64,000 nucleotides of DNA. Source: Pseudomonas batumici. GTDB taxonomy: Bacteria; Pseudomonadota; Gammaproteobacteria; Pseudomonadales; Pseudomonadaceae. Within the stretch, counting starts at the first letter, position 1. The number at the start of each line of letters is the position of its first letter. The translations under genes and the position numbers were made by a program. This document shows, piece after piece, positions 53,251 through 63,206 of this stretch. The notes under the pieces are model-generated. The model worked only from the letters and a program-made list of their open reading frames with translations. It was not told the DNA's origin and did no database searches. The stretch is from positions 62,001 to 126,000 of the forward strand of contig NZ_JXDG01000045.1 of the NCBI RefSeq assembly GCF_000820515.1. The letters run 5' to 3'.

Positions 53251-54572
53251 GACTTTCTCCGTTGTCTCGGGCTGTTGCGGTCGAGGGTGGCAAGGTGGTT
53301 GAGCTTTTCGCCGATCTTCAATTCCAGCCCGCGCGGCACCGGCTGGTAGAACGGCTGCGGCGCCAGTTCTTCGGGGAAATAGTCCTCGCCCGCCGCATAG
53401 GCGTCGGGCTCGTCATGGGCGTAGCGGTATTCGTCGCCGTAGCCCAGCTGTTTCATCAGCTTGGTCGGCGCGTTGCGCAGGTGCAGCGGGACTTCCAGCG
53501 AGCCATGCTCGGCGGCGCTGCGCATGGCGGCCTTGAAGCCCATGTAGACGGCATTGCTCTTCGGTGCGCAAGCCAGGTAGGTGATGGCCTGGGCCACCGC
53601 CAGTTCGCCTTCGGGACTGCCCAGACGCTCCTGCACATCCCAGGCCGCCAGGCACAGGCTCAGGGCCCGCGGGTCGGCGTTGCCGATGTCCTCGCTGGCC
53701 ATGCGCACCACCCGGCGCGCCAGGTAGAGCGGGTCGCAGCCGCCGTCGAGCATGCGCGCGAACCAGTACAGGGCCGCATCGGGATTGGAGCCGCGCACCG
53801 ACTTGTGCAAGGCGGAAATCTGGTCGTAGAACGCCTCGCCGCCCTTGTCGAAACGTCGGCGGGTATCGCCCAGCAGGCTTTGCAGCAGTTCGACGCCGAT
53901 CTCACCGCCGTCTTCGGCCAGGTCCGAGGCGTTTTCCAGCAGGTTGAGCAGTCGCCGTCCATCGCCGTCCGCCGCCGCCAGCAGCATCTTGAAACCTTCA
54001 TCGCCCAGGCTCAGCTGGCGCTTGCCCAGGCCGCGCTCTTCGCTCAAGGCGCGCTGCACCAGCTTGTGCAGCGCCGCTTCGTCGAGGCTCTTGAGCACAT
54101 AGACCCGCGCCCGGGAGAGCAAGGCGTTGTTCAGTTCGAACGAGGGGTTTTCGGTGGTGGCGCCGATAAAGATCAGCGTGCCGTCTTCCACATAGGGCAG
54201 GAAGGCGTCCTGCTGGGACTTGTTGAAGCGATGCACTTCGTCGACGAACAGGATGGTGCGCCGGCCGTACTGCCCGGCCTGCTGCTTGGCGACCTCCACC
54301 GCCTGACGGATCTCCTTGACCCCGGCCAGCACCGCCGAGACGGTCTCGAAGTGTGCCTCCGAGACCTCCGCCAACAGCCGCGCCAGGGTGGTCTTGCCCA
54401 CGCCCGGCGGCCCCCAGAAGATCATCGAGTGCAGCGCGCCCTGCTCCAGGGCTTCGCGCAGCGGCTTGCCGCGAGCCAGCAGGTGCTCCTGGCCGACGTA
54501 CTCGTCCAGGTTGGTCGCCCGCAGACGGGCGGCCAGGGGCTGGGCGATCGGGGCACGGCTGAACAGGTCCAT
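53247..54572 (-). CDS. rarA: Replication-associated recombination protein A (RarA/MgsA)
   Basis: A 441-residue AAA+ clamp-loader-like ATPase: Walker A GPPGVGKTTLARLL, Walker B LFVDEVHRFN, sensor GATTENPSFELN, and the C-terminal tetramerisation part (YKAAMRSAAEHGS-like region). It acts at stalled forks. Runs between lolA and crcB with short spacing. Confidence 0.95.
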   Translation of the reverse strand: MDLFSRAPIAQPLAARLRATNLDEYVGQEHLLARGKPLREALEQGALHSMIFWGPPGVGKTTLARLLAEVSEAHFETVSAVLAGVKEIRQAVEVAKQQAGQYGRRTILFVDEVHRFNKSQQDAFLPYVEDGTLIFIGATTENPSFELNNALLSRARVYVLKSLDEAALHKLVQRALSEERGLGKRQLSLGDEGFKMLLAAADGDGRRLLNLLENASDLAEDGGEIGVELLQSLLGDTRRRFDKGGEAFYDQISALHKSVRGSNPDAALYWFARMLDGGCDPLYLARRVVRMASEDIGNADPRALSLCLAAWDVQERLGSPEGELAVAQAITYLACAPKSNAVYMGFKAAMRSAAEHGSLEVPLHLRNAPTKLMKQLGYGDEYRYAHDEPDAYAAGEDYFPEELAPQPFYQPVPRGLELKIGEKLNHLATLDRNSPRQRRKS

Positions 54573-54591
54573 GGGGGGCGTCTGAAACCTC

Positions 54592-55215
54592 TTATTCCTG
54601 GATCACGTCCGCACCCTTGGGGATGGCGAACTTGAACTTGGCGGCATCGATGGGTTCATTGGCCTTGACCCCGGTGAACAACAGGTTGGTGCGCTGGCCG
54701 ACGCTGTCGACCAGTTGCATGTCATTGATCAGGCCGTTGCGGAACGACAGGCGCAGGCTGTCGAACAGGGTGTCCTTGGTTTTCGGCTTGAGGATGAAGT
54801 CGACCACCCCGCCGGCCTCCTTGGCGCTGATGTCGAAGCTCTCGCTGATCTTGGAGACATCACCGGACAGCAACAGGGCCGGGGTCTGGGTCAGGCGCAG
54901 GTCGAGCTTCTTGATGGTCACCTGTTGCAGGTCCGGGTCCCAGAGGGTGACCTTCTGGCCGTCGGAGATCATGGTCTGTTCCTGCGGCGCATCGGTGTGC
55001 CAGAAGAACAGGCCCGGACGCTTGAGGGACATCTCGCCGGCCGTTTCCTGCAACTGGGTACCGCTGCCGTCCAGGGTCAACTGCGAGAAACGCGCGGTGA
55101 GGGTCTGGGACTTTTCGAGCAACTGGGTCAAACGTGCCACGTCCTTCTGGTCGGCGTGGGCCGACAGCGTGGTCAGGGCCAGAACCGGCAGCAACAGCAT
55201 GCGGATAAAACGCAT
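54592..55215 (-). CDS. lolA: Outer-membrane lipoprotein carrier protein LolA
   Basis: A 207-residue periplasmic chaperone with signal peptide (cleavage at LSAHA), the half-barrel strands LTARFSQLTLDGSG, LKRPGLFFWHTDAPQEQTM and the ISAKEAGGVVDFILKPK segment. It carries lipoproteins from LolCDE to LolB. Start MRFIRM has GAGG nine bases upstream; a longer start is less likely. Located after ftsK in the conserved order. Confidence 0.94.
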   Translation of the reverse strand: MRFIRMLLLPVLALTTLSAHADQKDVARLTQLLEKSQTLTARFSQLTLDGSGTQLQETAGEMSLKRPGLFFWHTDAPQEQTMISDGQKVTLWDPDLQQVTIKKLDLRLTQTPALLLSGDVSKISESFDISAKEAGGVVDFILKPKTKDTLFDSLRLSFRNGLINDMQLVDSVGQRTNLLFTGVKANEPIDAAKFKFAIPKGADVIQE

Positions 55216-55272
55216 GGGAATCCTCATTGAACTCGTTGAAAGGGCGTGCCGCGTGAAACCACGCGGCACGGA

Positions 55273-57684
55273 TCAGTCGCGCGACGGCCCGGGGGCGATG
55301 ACTTCGCGCGAACCGTTGGTGTTCATGGCGGTCACGACCCCGGCCATTTCCATGGCTTCGATCATGCGGGCGGCCCGGTTGTAGCCGATCTTCAGCTTGC
55401 GTTGAACCGCGGAAATGGAGGCCCGACGGCTTTCCAGCACAAACTGCACAGCTTCGTCATACAGCGCATCGGTCTCGGCATCATCGTCACCGCCGCCGCT
55501 GCCGCCACCTTCAAAACCACTCCCGGCCTCTTCGACACCGTTGAGGATATCGTCGTTGTATTCCGGCGCGCCGCGCAGCTTCCAGGCCTCCACCACGCGG
55601 TGGACCTCATCGTCGGAAACGAAGGCGCCGTGGACGCGGATCGGCAGGCTGGTGCCCGGCGGCATGTAGAGCATGTCACCGTGACCGAGCAATTGCTCGG
55701 CGCCACCCTGGTCGATGATGGTCCGCGAGTCGATCTTGCTCGACACCTGGAACGCCATGCGGGTCGGGATGTTGGCCTTGATCAGGCCGGTGATCACGTC
55801 CACCGACGGCCGCTGGGTCGCGAGAATCAGGTGGATACCGGCGGCCCGGGCCTTCTGGGCGATACGGGCGATCAGTTCCTCGACCTTCTTGCCGACGATC
55901 ATCATCATGTCGGCGAATTCGTCGACCACCACGACAATGGTCGGCAGCTTGGTCAGCAGCGGCGCTTCATCGTGGATGCTTTCGCGGTTGTACAGCGGGT
56001 CGGTCAGTGGCGTGCCGGCGTCCTGGGCTTCCTTGACCTTGTGGTTGAAGCCCGACAGGTTACGCACGCCCATCTTGGCCATCAGCTTGTAGCGCCGCTC
56101 CATCTCGGCCACGCTCCAGCGCAAGGCGTTGGCGGCGTCCTTCATGTCGGTGACCACCGGGCAGAGCAGGTGCGGAATGCCTTCGTAGATCGACAATTCG
56201 AGCATTTTCGGGTCGATCATGATCAGCTTGGCGTCTTCCGGGCCGGACTTGAACAGGATCGACAGGATCATCGCGTTCACCCCCACCGACTTACCGGAAC
56301 CGGTGGTACCGGCCACCAGCAGGTGCGGCATCTTCGCAAGGTCGGTGATGACCGGCTTGCCGCCGATATCGTGGCCCAGGGCCAGGGTGACCGGGGACTT
56401 GGCGTCATCGTACTCCGGAGTCGAAAGCACCTCGGAGAAACGCACGATCTGGCGGTCCTCGTTGGGGATCTCGATCCCCACGGTGGTCTTGCCGGGAATG
56501 ACTTCCACCACCCGCACGCTGGTTACGGCCAGCGAGCGCGCCAGGTCCTTGGCCAGGTTGGCGATCCGGCTGACCTTGACCCCCGCCGCCGGTTGAATCT
56601 CGTAGCGGGTGATCACGGGACCCGGGTGAATGGAATCCACCGAGACCTCGACGCCGAACTCCTTGAGCTTGATTTCCAGCAGGTGGCCGACGGCCGCCAG
56701 GGATTCCGGCGAGTAGTTGAGCTGCTTCTTTTCCGCGGGATCGAGGATCGAAATCGGCGGCAAGGTACCTTCCACCGCGCTGTCGATGAACAACGGCGCC
56801 TGTTTCTCCTTCTCCACGCGCTTGCTCGGCTGCGGCGGCTTCACCGGTGCCGGGGCGATCACCGGCGGCACCTGCTTCTCGCGCTCGGACATGTGCTTGC
56901 TCAGGGCCTGCTCGCGCTCGATCAGGCGCTCCTTGACCTTGGCCTGCTCGCGCTTGTCCGGCACCGCCGGGGCCACCACCTCGTGGACGCGGTCGTCGAC
57001 CTCACGCAGTTGCGCCACCAGTTGCTTGCGCTCGACCCGGGCCGACCACCAGCGGTTCAGCGCGCCCTGGAACAGTTCGAACAGGTCCAGGGTGATCTTG
57101 CCGGTGACGTCCATGACCTTGAACCAGGACAGGTCGGTGAACACCGTCAGGCCGAACAGGAACAAGGCGATGAACAGCAGCGTGCTGCCCTGGATGTTCA
57201 GGGCGTTCTTCGCCAGGTTGCCGAGGCTCTCGCCCAGGGCACCGCCGGCACCCGCCGGCAAGCCGATGGGCGAATGGAAATGGATATGGGCCAGCGCGGC
57301 CCCGGACAGCACCAGGAACACCAGGCCGATCAGGCGCCAGGAAAACAGCCAGCCGCTCCACTGCCAGGGCTCGTGGCGCTGGCGGAAGATCTGGTAGGTC
57401 TTGATCGCCAGCAGCAAGGGAAACACATAGGCGAAATACCCCAGCACCATGAACAGGATATCGGCGCTGTAGGAGCCGGCGGGACCGCCGAAATTCTGCA
57501 CATCATCGATCTTGCTGTTGTGGCTCCAGCCCGGATCGTCCTTGCCATAGGTGAGCAAGGCCATCATCAGGAACAGGCACAACGCGCCGATAGCGATCAG
57601 CGCACCTTCCTTGAGGCGATAATGCAGTTGCTGGCGCCAGAGCGGAACAACCGTTTTAGAGGGTGTGGCGGTGGATTTCTTCAA
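55273..57684 (-). CDS. ftsK: DNA translocase FtsK
   Basis: An 803-residue septal translocase: four N-terminal membrane helices (~25-175), a proline/lysine-rich linker (~240-300, shorter than in E. coli), the motor domain with Walker A AGTTGSGKSVGVNAM and Walker B VVVVDEFADMM, and the winged-helix gamma domain at the end (SRRASISAVQRKLKIGYNRA) that reads KOPS sites. It coordinates chromosome dimer resolution with division. Divergent from trxB. Confidence 0.97.
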   Translation of the reverse strand: MKKSTATPSKTVVPLWRQQLHYRLKEGALIAIGALCLFLMMALLTYGKDDPGWSHNSKIDDVQNFGGPAGSYSADILFMVLGYFAYVFPLLLAIKTYQIFRQRHEPWQWSGWLFSWRLIGLVFLVLSGAALAHIHFHSPIGLPAGAGGALGESLGNLAKNALNIQGSTLLFIALFLFGLTVFTDLSWFKVMDVTGKITLDLFELFQGALNRWWSARVERKQLVAQLREVDDRVHEVVAPAVPDKREQAKVKERLIEREQALSKHMSEREKQVPPVIAPAPVKPPQPSKRVEKEKQAPLFIDSAVEGTLPPISILDPAEKKQLNYSPESLAAVGHLLEIKLKEFGVEVSVDSIHPGPVITRYEIQPAAGVKVSRIANLAKDLARSLAVTSVRVVEVIPGKTTVGIEIPNEDRQIVRFSEVLSTPEYDDAKSPVTLALGHDIGGKPVITDLAKMPHLLVAGTTGSGKSVGVNAMILSILFKSGPEDAKLIMIDPKMLELSIYEGIPHLLCPVVTDMKDAANALRWSVAEMERRYKLMAKMGVRNLSGFNHKVKEAQDAGTPLTDPLYNRESIHDEAPLLTKLPTIVVVVDEFADMMMIVGKKVEELIARIAQKARAAGIHLILATQRPSVDVITGLIKANIPTRMAFQVSSKIDSRTIIDQGGAEQLLGHGDMLYMPPGTSLPIRVHGAFVSDDEVHRVVEAWKLRGAPEYNDDILNGVEEAGSGFEGGGSGGGDDDAETDALYDEAVQFVLESRRASISAVQRKLKIGYNRAARMIEAMEMAGVVTAMNTNGSREVIAPGPSRD

Positions 57685-57841
57685 AATGATTCACTGCTTC
57701 ATTACATAACCGGCATTGTACGGATTTGTCCGCCCGATGCCACGCTGTCACCGCATGGGTGTAGCATAACCGACAGCACTTTTCACGCGGTTCAATTTGA
57801 GCACGCATTCTCTTTCGTGACAAAGGCTTATGAGGTGTTTC

Positions 57842-58792
57842 ATGAACGCAACCAAGCATTCGCGCCTGATCATCCTGGGTTCCGGCCCCGCCGGTTACAG
57901 CGCGGCGGTTTATGCCGCCCGCGCCAACCTCAAGCCTTTGGTCATTACGGGCATGCAAGCCGGCGGTCAATTGACCACCACCACTGAAGTCGACAACTGG
58001 CCCGGCGATGTCGAAGGCCTGACCGGCCCGGTGCTGATGGAACGCATGCAGAAACACGCCGAGCGTTTCGACACCGAGGTCATCTATGACCACATCCACA
58101 CGGCCAAGTTGCAGCAGCGCCCGTTTGTCCTCGCGGGCGACAGCGGCGTCTATAGCTGCGACGCCCTGATCATCGCCACCGGCGCCTCGGCGCAGTACCT
58201 GGGCCTGCCCTCCGAGGACGCCTTTGCCGGCAAGGGTGTCTCGGCCTGCGCCACCTGTGACGGATTCTTCTACCGCAACCAGGTGGTGGCGGTGGTCGGC
58301 GGCGGCAATACCGCGGTCGAGGAAGCGCTGTACCTGGCCAATATCGCCAGGGAGGTGCACCTGGTGCATCGCCGGGACAAGCTGCGGGCGGAGAAGATCC
58401 TCCAGGACAAGCTCTTCGAGCGAGCCGCCAACGGCAATATCCGCCTGCACTGGAACGAAAACCTCGATGAAGTGCTGGGCGACGCCAGCGGCGTCACCGG
58501 CGCCCGCCTGCGTCACAGCGAGACCGGCGAAACCCGCGAGCTGCCGCTGACCGGCGTGTTCATCGCGATCGGCCACAAGCCCAACACCGACCTGTTCCAG
58601 GGCCAGTTGACGATGCACAACGGCTACCTGCGGATAAAGGGCGGCAGCGAGGGCAATGCCACGGCAACGGAAATTCCCGGGGTGTTCGCCGCCGGCGATG
58701 TGGCCGACCATGTCTATCGCCAGGCCGTGACCTCCGCCGGAGCCGGCTGCATGGCGGCACTGGACGCCGAGAAATTCCTGGACGATAACTGA
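57842..58792 (+). CDS. trxB: Thioredoxin reductase
   Basis: A 316-residue flavoprotein: FAD loop LIILGSGPAGYSAAVYAAR, redox pair C136-A-T-C139, NADPH loop VVGGGNTAVEEALYLA, and GVFAAGDVADHVYRQAVTSA at the end. GAGGTG stands before the chosen ATG; an in-frame ATG four codons upstream lacks this spacing. Reduces thioredoxin with NADPH. Confidence 0.96.
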   Translation: MNATKHSRLIILGSGPAGYSAAVYAARANLKPLVITGMQAGGQLTTTTEVDNWPGDVEGLTGPVLMERMQKHAERFDTEVIYDHIHTAKLQQRPFVLAGDSGVYSCDALIIATGASAQYLGLPSEDAFAGKGVSACATCDGFFYRNQVVAVVGGGNTAVEEALYLANIAREVHLVHRRDKLRAEKILQDKLFERAANGNIRLHWNENLDEVLGDASGVTGARLRHSETGETRELPLTGVFIAIGHKPNTDLFQGQLTMHNGYLRIKGGSEGNATATEIPGVFAAGDVADHVYRQAVTSAGAGCMAALDAEKFLDDN

Positions 58793-58794
58793 CT

Positions 58795-58842
58795 GAACGC
58801 CGACCTTGTGGGCCGACCGAACACCGACCTTATGAGCCAATT
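58795..58842 (+). repeat. Two imperfect 24-base tandem units after trxB
   Basis: Units gaacgccgacctt... and gaacaccgacctt... agree at 18 of 24 positions, and a third copy begins (gaacgc) before running into the REP pair. Non-coding. Confidence 0.6.
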
Positions 58843-58852
58843 GAACGCGATC

Positions 58853-58940
58853 CCTGTAGGAGCCGGCTTGCTGGCGATGGGGCCAGTGAGCCTTGCATCG
58901 CCTGATCGGCCGCCATCGCCAGCAAGCCGGCTCCCACAGG
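58853..58940. repeat. REP pair (REPIN)
   Basis: Inverted REP units (ccctgtaggagccggcttgc and gcaagccggctcccacaggg) separated by ~45 bases, between trxB and aat on the same strand. Stem arms are nearly perfect. Confidence 0.88.
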
Positions 58941-59004
58941 GTTGCGCGGTGCCTGCGAGACTGTACATGACCGCCCTCCCCTCCTCTGCTCAAGCCCAAA
59001 TGCC

Positions 59005-59685
59005 ATGCTGACCTGGTTACAACGCGACTCCCTGAATTTCCCGCCCCTGGCCAAGGCCATGCGCGAACCCAATGGCCTGCTGGCCGCCGGTGGCGACCTG
59101 TCCGCCGATCGACTGATCCAGGCCTACCGCCATGGCTGCTTCCCCTGGTTCTCCGAAGGCCAGCCGATCCTCTGGTGGTCGCCGGACCCGCGCACCGTGC
59201 TGTTTCCCGACGAGCTGCACGTGTCCCGCAGCCTGAACAAGCTGTTGCGCCAGCAACGCTACCAGGTCACCTTCGACCACGACTTCGCCGCCGTGATCCG
59301 CGCCTGCGCCGCGCCGCGCGCCTATGCCGACGGCACCTGGATCACCGAAGCCATGCAGAACGCCTATCTGCAACTGCACGAACGCGGTTTCGCCCACTCG
59401 GTGGAGGTCTGGGACAACGGGCAACTGGTGGGCGGCCTCTACGGCCTGGCAATGGGCCAGCTATTTTTCGGCGAATCCATGTTCAGCCGCGCCGACAACG
59501 CCTCGAAATTCGGCTTCGCCACCCTGGTCCGGCACCTCGAGGCAGCAGGCTTCGTCCTGATCGACTGCCAGATGCCCACCGACCACCTGCACAGCCTCGG
59601 TGCCCGGGCCATTCCCCGCGAGACCTTTGCCCGCTACCTGAGCGAGCACCTGGACCAGCCCAACAGCGCCACCTGGATGCCCTGA
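59005..59685 (+). CDS. aat: Leucyl/phenylalanyl-tRNA--protein transferase
   Basis: A 226-residue GNAT-fold enzyme with family marks FPPLAKAMREPNGLLAAGGD, YRHGCFPWFSEGQPILWWSP and GESMFSRADNASKFGF. It adds Leu or Phe to N-terminal Lys/Arg of proteins, creating N-degrons for ClpS/ClpAP, both encoded nearby. The start MLTWL was chosen over a much longer frame running through the REP pair. Confidence 0.95.
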   Translation: MLTWLQRDSLNFPPLAKAMREPNGLLAAGGDLSADRLIQAYRHGCFPWFSEGQPILWWSPDPRTVLFPDELHVSRSLNKLLRQQRYQVTFDHDFAAVIRACAAPRAYADGTWITEAMQNAYLQLHERGFAHSVEVWDNGQLVGGLYGLAMGQLFFGESMFSRADNASKFGFATLVRHLEAAGFVLIDCQMPTDHLHSLGARAIPRETFARYLSEHLDQPNSATWMP

Positions 59686-59787
59686 CCTACCACGATCAGG
59701 TAACCTTCACACAGTGCGTAGGCGTCTTTTCCCAGGCTGGCTTACACTTGATTCAATGCAATTGAAAGCTTATTCCGAGGGTCGATC

Positions 59788-60495
59788 ATGACCGAGCTGG
59801 CGCGTTTGAAGTTTTATGCCACTCAACCCCACTCTTGCAGTTATCTGCCCGAAGAGCAGGCCACCACGCTGTTCCTCGACCCTAGCCAGCCCATGGATGT
59901 GCATGTCTATGCAGACCTGTCGGAAATGGGCTTTCGTCGTAGCGGCGACCACCTGTACCGGCCACACTGCCAGAACTGCAACGCCTGCGTGCCGGCGCGC
60001 ATCCCCGTGACGCAGTTCCTGCCCGATCGCCAGCAGAAACGCATCCTCAAGCGCAACGCCGACCTCAAGGTCAAGCCCGTCAAACCGGGGTTCAGCGAGG
60101 AATACTTCGACCTGTACCGGCGCTATATCGAACAACGTCACGCCGATGGCGACATGTTCCCGCCCAGTCGCGACCAGTTCTCCACTTTTCTGGTCCGCGA
60201 CCTGCCGTTCTCCCGCTTCTATGAATTCCGCCTGGAGGGGCGCCTGGTGGCCGTGGCGGTCACCGACCTGCTGCCCAACGGCCTGTCGGCGGTCTACACC
60301 TTCTACGAACCCCAGGAGGAGCGTCGCAGCCTGGGACGCTATGCGATCCTCTGGCAGATCGGCGAAGCGCACCGACTGGGCCTGGAAGCGGTCTACCTCG
60401 GCTACTGGATCAAGAACTGCAAGAAGATGAACTACAAGACCCAGTACCGACCGATCGAGCTACTGATCAATCAACGCTGGGTCACCCTCAGCTAG
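59788..60495 (+). CDS. bpt: Aspartate/glutamate leucyltransferase (Bpt/Ate)
   Basis: A 235-residue GNAT-fold transferase with the cysteine-rich ATE N-terminus ([35 protein letters not shown]) and C-terminal ATE domain ([35 protein letters not shown]). Bacterial members join Leu to N-terminal Asp/Glu, complementing aat in the N-degron route. Confidence 0.93.
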
Positions 60496-60632
60496 GTCAG
60501 CAGAATCGGGCCGTATTGACGAGGCCGGTACTAACCCCTTGGCGTGACACCCCTTTTTCGGGCACAATGCACGCCGCTTTTGCCTGGCGCAGTTGCACCG
60601 GGCCATTCACTGGACACCGAGGGCTTTACTGC

Positions 60633-60851
60633 ATGTCGAAAGAAGACAGCTTCGAAATGGAAGGCACTGTCGTCGACACCCTGCCAAACACCATGTTTCG
60701 CGTGGAATTGGAAAATGGGCACGTCGTAACCGCGCATATCTCCGGAAAGATGCGCAAGAACTACATTCGTATTCTCACCGGTGACAAAGTGCGCGTCGAG
60801 CTGACGCCCTACGACTTGAGCAAAGGGCGCATCACCTACCGCGCTCGCTAA
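60633..60851 (+). CDS. infA: Translation initiation factor IF-1
   Basis: A 72-residue S1/OB-fold protein essentially identical to the family ([40 protein letters not shown]). It occludes the ribosomal A site during initiation. GAGGG lies ahead of the ATG; a strong bidirectional terminator follows 13 bases after the stop. Confidence 0.97.
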
Positions 60852-60863
60852 GCAAGTCGATAC

Positions 60864-60892
60864 AAAAACGCCCGGCATTGCCGGGCGTTTTT
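60864..60892. terminator. Bidirectional terminator between infA and clpA
   Basis: Perfect 12-base stem AAAAACGCCCGG/CCGGGCGTTTTT, serving infA on + and clpA on -. Confidence 0.95.
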
Positions 60893-60907
60893 GTTTGCAG
60901 CCTCGAA

Positions 60908-63178
60908 TCAGGCCATTTCAGCCGTGGTTTCGAACTCGAAGGTCAACTCGCCATCCTTGATGTCGATGTGCACCACACCGCCATGGTCGGACAACTCGCC
61001 GAACAGGATCTCCTCGGCCAACGGCCGCTTGATCTTGTCCTGGATCAGACGCGCCATTGGGCGTGCGCCCATCGCCGCGTCGTAACCGCCTTCCGCCAGC
61101 CAGCTGCGCGCCGCATCGGTGACTTCCAGCTGCACACGCTTGTCTTCCAACTGCGCCTGGAGCTCGGTAAGGAACTTGTCCACCACGCTCTTGATGACCT
61201 CATGACTGAGGCGACCAAACTGGATAATGGTGTCCAGACGGTTGCGGAACTCCGGCGTGAAGCTCTTCTTGACCACTTCCATCGCATCGGAAGAGTGATC
61301 CTGGTGCGTGAAACCGATGGATGCACGCGCCGCGGTCTCGGCACCGGCGTTGGTGGTCATGATGATGATCACGTTGCGGAAATCCGCCTTGCGCCCGTTG
61401 TTGTCGGTCAGGGTCCCGTGGTCCATCACCTGCAACAGCAGGTTGAAGACTTCGGGGTGGGCCTTCTCGATTTCATCGAGCAACAGGACGCAATGCGGCT
61501 GCTTGGTGATGGCTTCGGTCAACAGGCCGCCCTGGTCGAAACCGACATAGCCCGGAGGCGCACCGATCAGACGCGAAACGGTGTGGCGCTCCATGTACTC
61601 GGACATGTCGAAACGCACCAGCTCGATGCCCATCGCCTTGGCCAACTGCCGCGCCGCCTCGGTCTTGCCGACACCGGTAGGACCGGCGAACAGGAACGAA
61701 CCGACCGGTTTGTCCGGCGACTTCAAGCCGGCACGGGACAGCTTGATGGCGGTCGACAGCGAATCGATGGCCGCATCCTGGCCGAACACGGTCAGTTTCA
61801 GGTCGCGCTCCAGGTTACGCAGCAGTTCCTTGTCGGAGCTGGTGACGTGTTTTGGCGGAATCCTGGCGATTTTCGCCACGATATCCTCGACCTGCGCCAC
61901 TTCGATGCGTTTTACCCGCTTATCGATCGGTTGCAGGCGCTGATAGGCTCCCGCCTCGTCGATGACGTCGATGGCCTTGTCCGGCATGTGCCGGTCATTG
62001 ATATAACGCGACGCCAGTTCGGCGGCGGCGCGCAAGGCCTCGTCGCTGTACTCGATGTTGTGATGCAGCTCGAAACGGCCCTTGAGACCCCGCAGGATGC
62101 CGATGGTGTCTTCCACCGAAGGCTCGGACACGTCGACCTTCTGGAAGCGCCGCGCCAGGGCACGGTCCTTCTCGAAGATGCCGCGGAATTCCTGGAAGGT
62201 GGTCGAACCGATGCAACGGATATCACCCGAGGACAGCAACGGCTTGAGCAGGTTCGAGGCATCCATGACGCCGCCGGAAGCGGCACCCGCACCGATGATG
62301 GTGTGGATTTCGTCGATGAACAGGATCGCCTGCGGACGCTTTTTCAGCTCGCCGAGCAACGCCTTGAAGCGCTTCTCGAAATCACCGCGGTATTTGGTAC
62401 CGGCCAGCAACGCCCCCAGGTCGAGGGAATAGACCACGCTATTGGCCAGCAGGTCCGGCACCTGGTTGTCGACGATGCGCTTGGCCAGGCCCTCGGCGAT
62501 GGCCGTCTTGCCCACGCCCGCCTCACCCACCAGCAGCGGGTTGTTCTTGCGCCGACGCGCGAGGATCTGCGCCACGCGCTCGACTTCCAGCTCACGCCCG
62601 ACCAACGGATCGATACGACCCTGGCGCGCCAGTTCGTTCAGATTGCTGGCGTAAGCGTCCAGTGGATTGCCTGAAGATGAAGACTCACCGCCCTCTTCGT
62701 CCTGCATGTCTTGCTCGCCTTCGGAATGATCGCCGTGCCCGGGCACCTTGGAGATGCCATGGGCGATGTAGTTGACGACGTCGATACGTGCAACGCTTTG
62801 TTGCTTGAGCAGGAACACCGCCTGGCTTTCCTGTTCACTGAAGATCGCGACCAGCACATTGGCGCCCGTCACTTCACGCTTACCGGAACTCTGCACATGG
62901 AAGACAGCACGTTGCAGGACCCGCTGGAAGCCCAGGGTTGGCTGGGTTTCGCGATCTTCGTCGTGGACGGGGATCAGCGGCGTGGTGGAGTCGATGAACT
63001 CCTGCAGGTCGTGCTTGAGTTTGTCGAGGTTGGCGCCACAGGCACGCAGGACGGTAGCAGCCGCCTCATTATCCAAAAGGGCCAGCAGCAGGTGCTCGAC
63101 GGTCATGAATTCATGACGCTTCGAGCGAGCCTCCTTGAAGGCAAGATTGAGGGTGACTTCGAGTTCGCGGTTTAACAT
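60908..63178 (-). CDS. clpA: ATP-dependent Clp protease ATP-binding subunit ClpA
   Basis: A 756-residue AAA+ unfoldase: N-domain (1-~145) that receives ClpS, D1 with Walker A GEAGVGKTAIAEG, D2 with GPTGVGKTEAARQ, and a C-terminal tail after the IGL/ClpP-loop-type region. An acidic linker with EGEQDMQDEEGGESSSS joins the N-domain and D1. Unfolds N-degron and ssrA-type substrates for ClpP. It lies 28 bases after clpS. Confidence 0.97.
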   Translation of the reverse strand: MLNRELEVTLNLAFKEARSKRHEFMTVEHLLLALLDNEAAATVLRACGANLDKLKHDLQEFIDSTTPLIPVHDEDRETQPTLGFQRVLQRAVFHVQSSGKREVTGANVLVAIFSEQESQAVFLLKQQSVARIDVVNYIAHGISKVPGHGDHSEGEQDMQDEEGGESSSSGNPLDAYASNLNELARQGRIDPLVGRELEVERVAQILARRRKNNPLLVGEAGVGKTAIAEGLAKRIVDNQVPDLLANSVVYSLDLGALLAGTKYRGDFEKRFKALLGELKKRPQAILFIDEIHTIIGAGAASGGVMDASNLLKPLLSSGDIRCIGSTTFQEFRGIFEKDRALARRFQKVDVSEPSVEDTIGILRGLKGRFELHHNIEYSDEALRAAAELASRYINDRHMPDKAIDVIDEAGAYQRLQPIDKRVKRIEVAQVEDIVAKIARIPPKHVTSSDKELLRNLERDLKLTVFGQDAAIDSLSTAIKLSRAGLKSPDKPVGSFLFAGPTGVGKTEAARQLAKAMGIELVRFDMSEYMERHTVSRLIGAPPGYVGFDQGGLLTEAITKQPHCVLLLDEIEKAHPEVFNLLLQVMDHGTLTDNNGRKADFRNVIIIMTTNAGAETAARASIGFTHQDHSSDAMEVVKKSFTPEFRNRLDTIIQFGRLSHEVIKSVVDKFLTELQAQLEDKRVQLEVTDAARSWLAEGGYDAAMGARPMARLIQDKIKRPLAEEILFGELSDHGGVVHIDIKDGELTFEFETTAEMA

Positions 63179-63206
63179 AGTTCACCTCATACCCAAGTGG
63201 TCGGCA

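Noticed and set aside
57470..57485. REP-like gtaggagccggc inside ftsK
   Set aside because: Only a partial match, without a partner inverted copy; coding sequence explains it.
55246..57987. Long + strand open frame (913 codons) opposite ftsK
   Set aside because: Antisense shadow of ftsK; His/Arg/Gln-rich translation without any domain.
58808..59072. Small frames with VGAGLLAMGP / SPASRLPQG-like peptides after trxB
   Set aside because: These are translations of the REP elements, a well-known false gene source in Pseudomonas.
60878..62674. Long + strand open frame (598 codons) opposite clpA
   Set aside because: Antisense shadow of clpA, beginning in the terminator.
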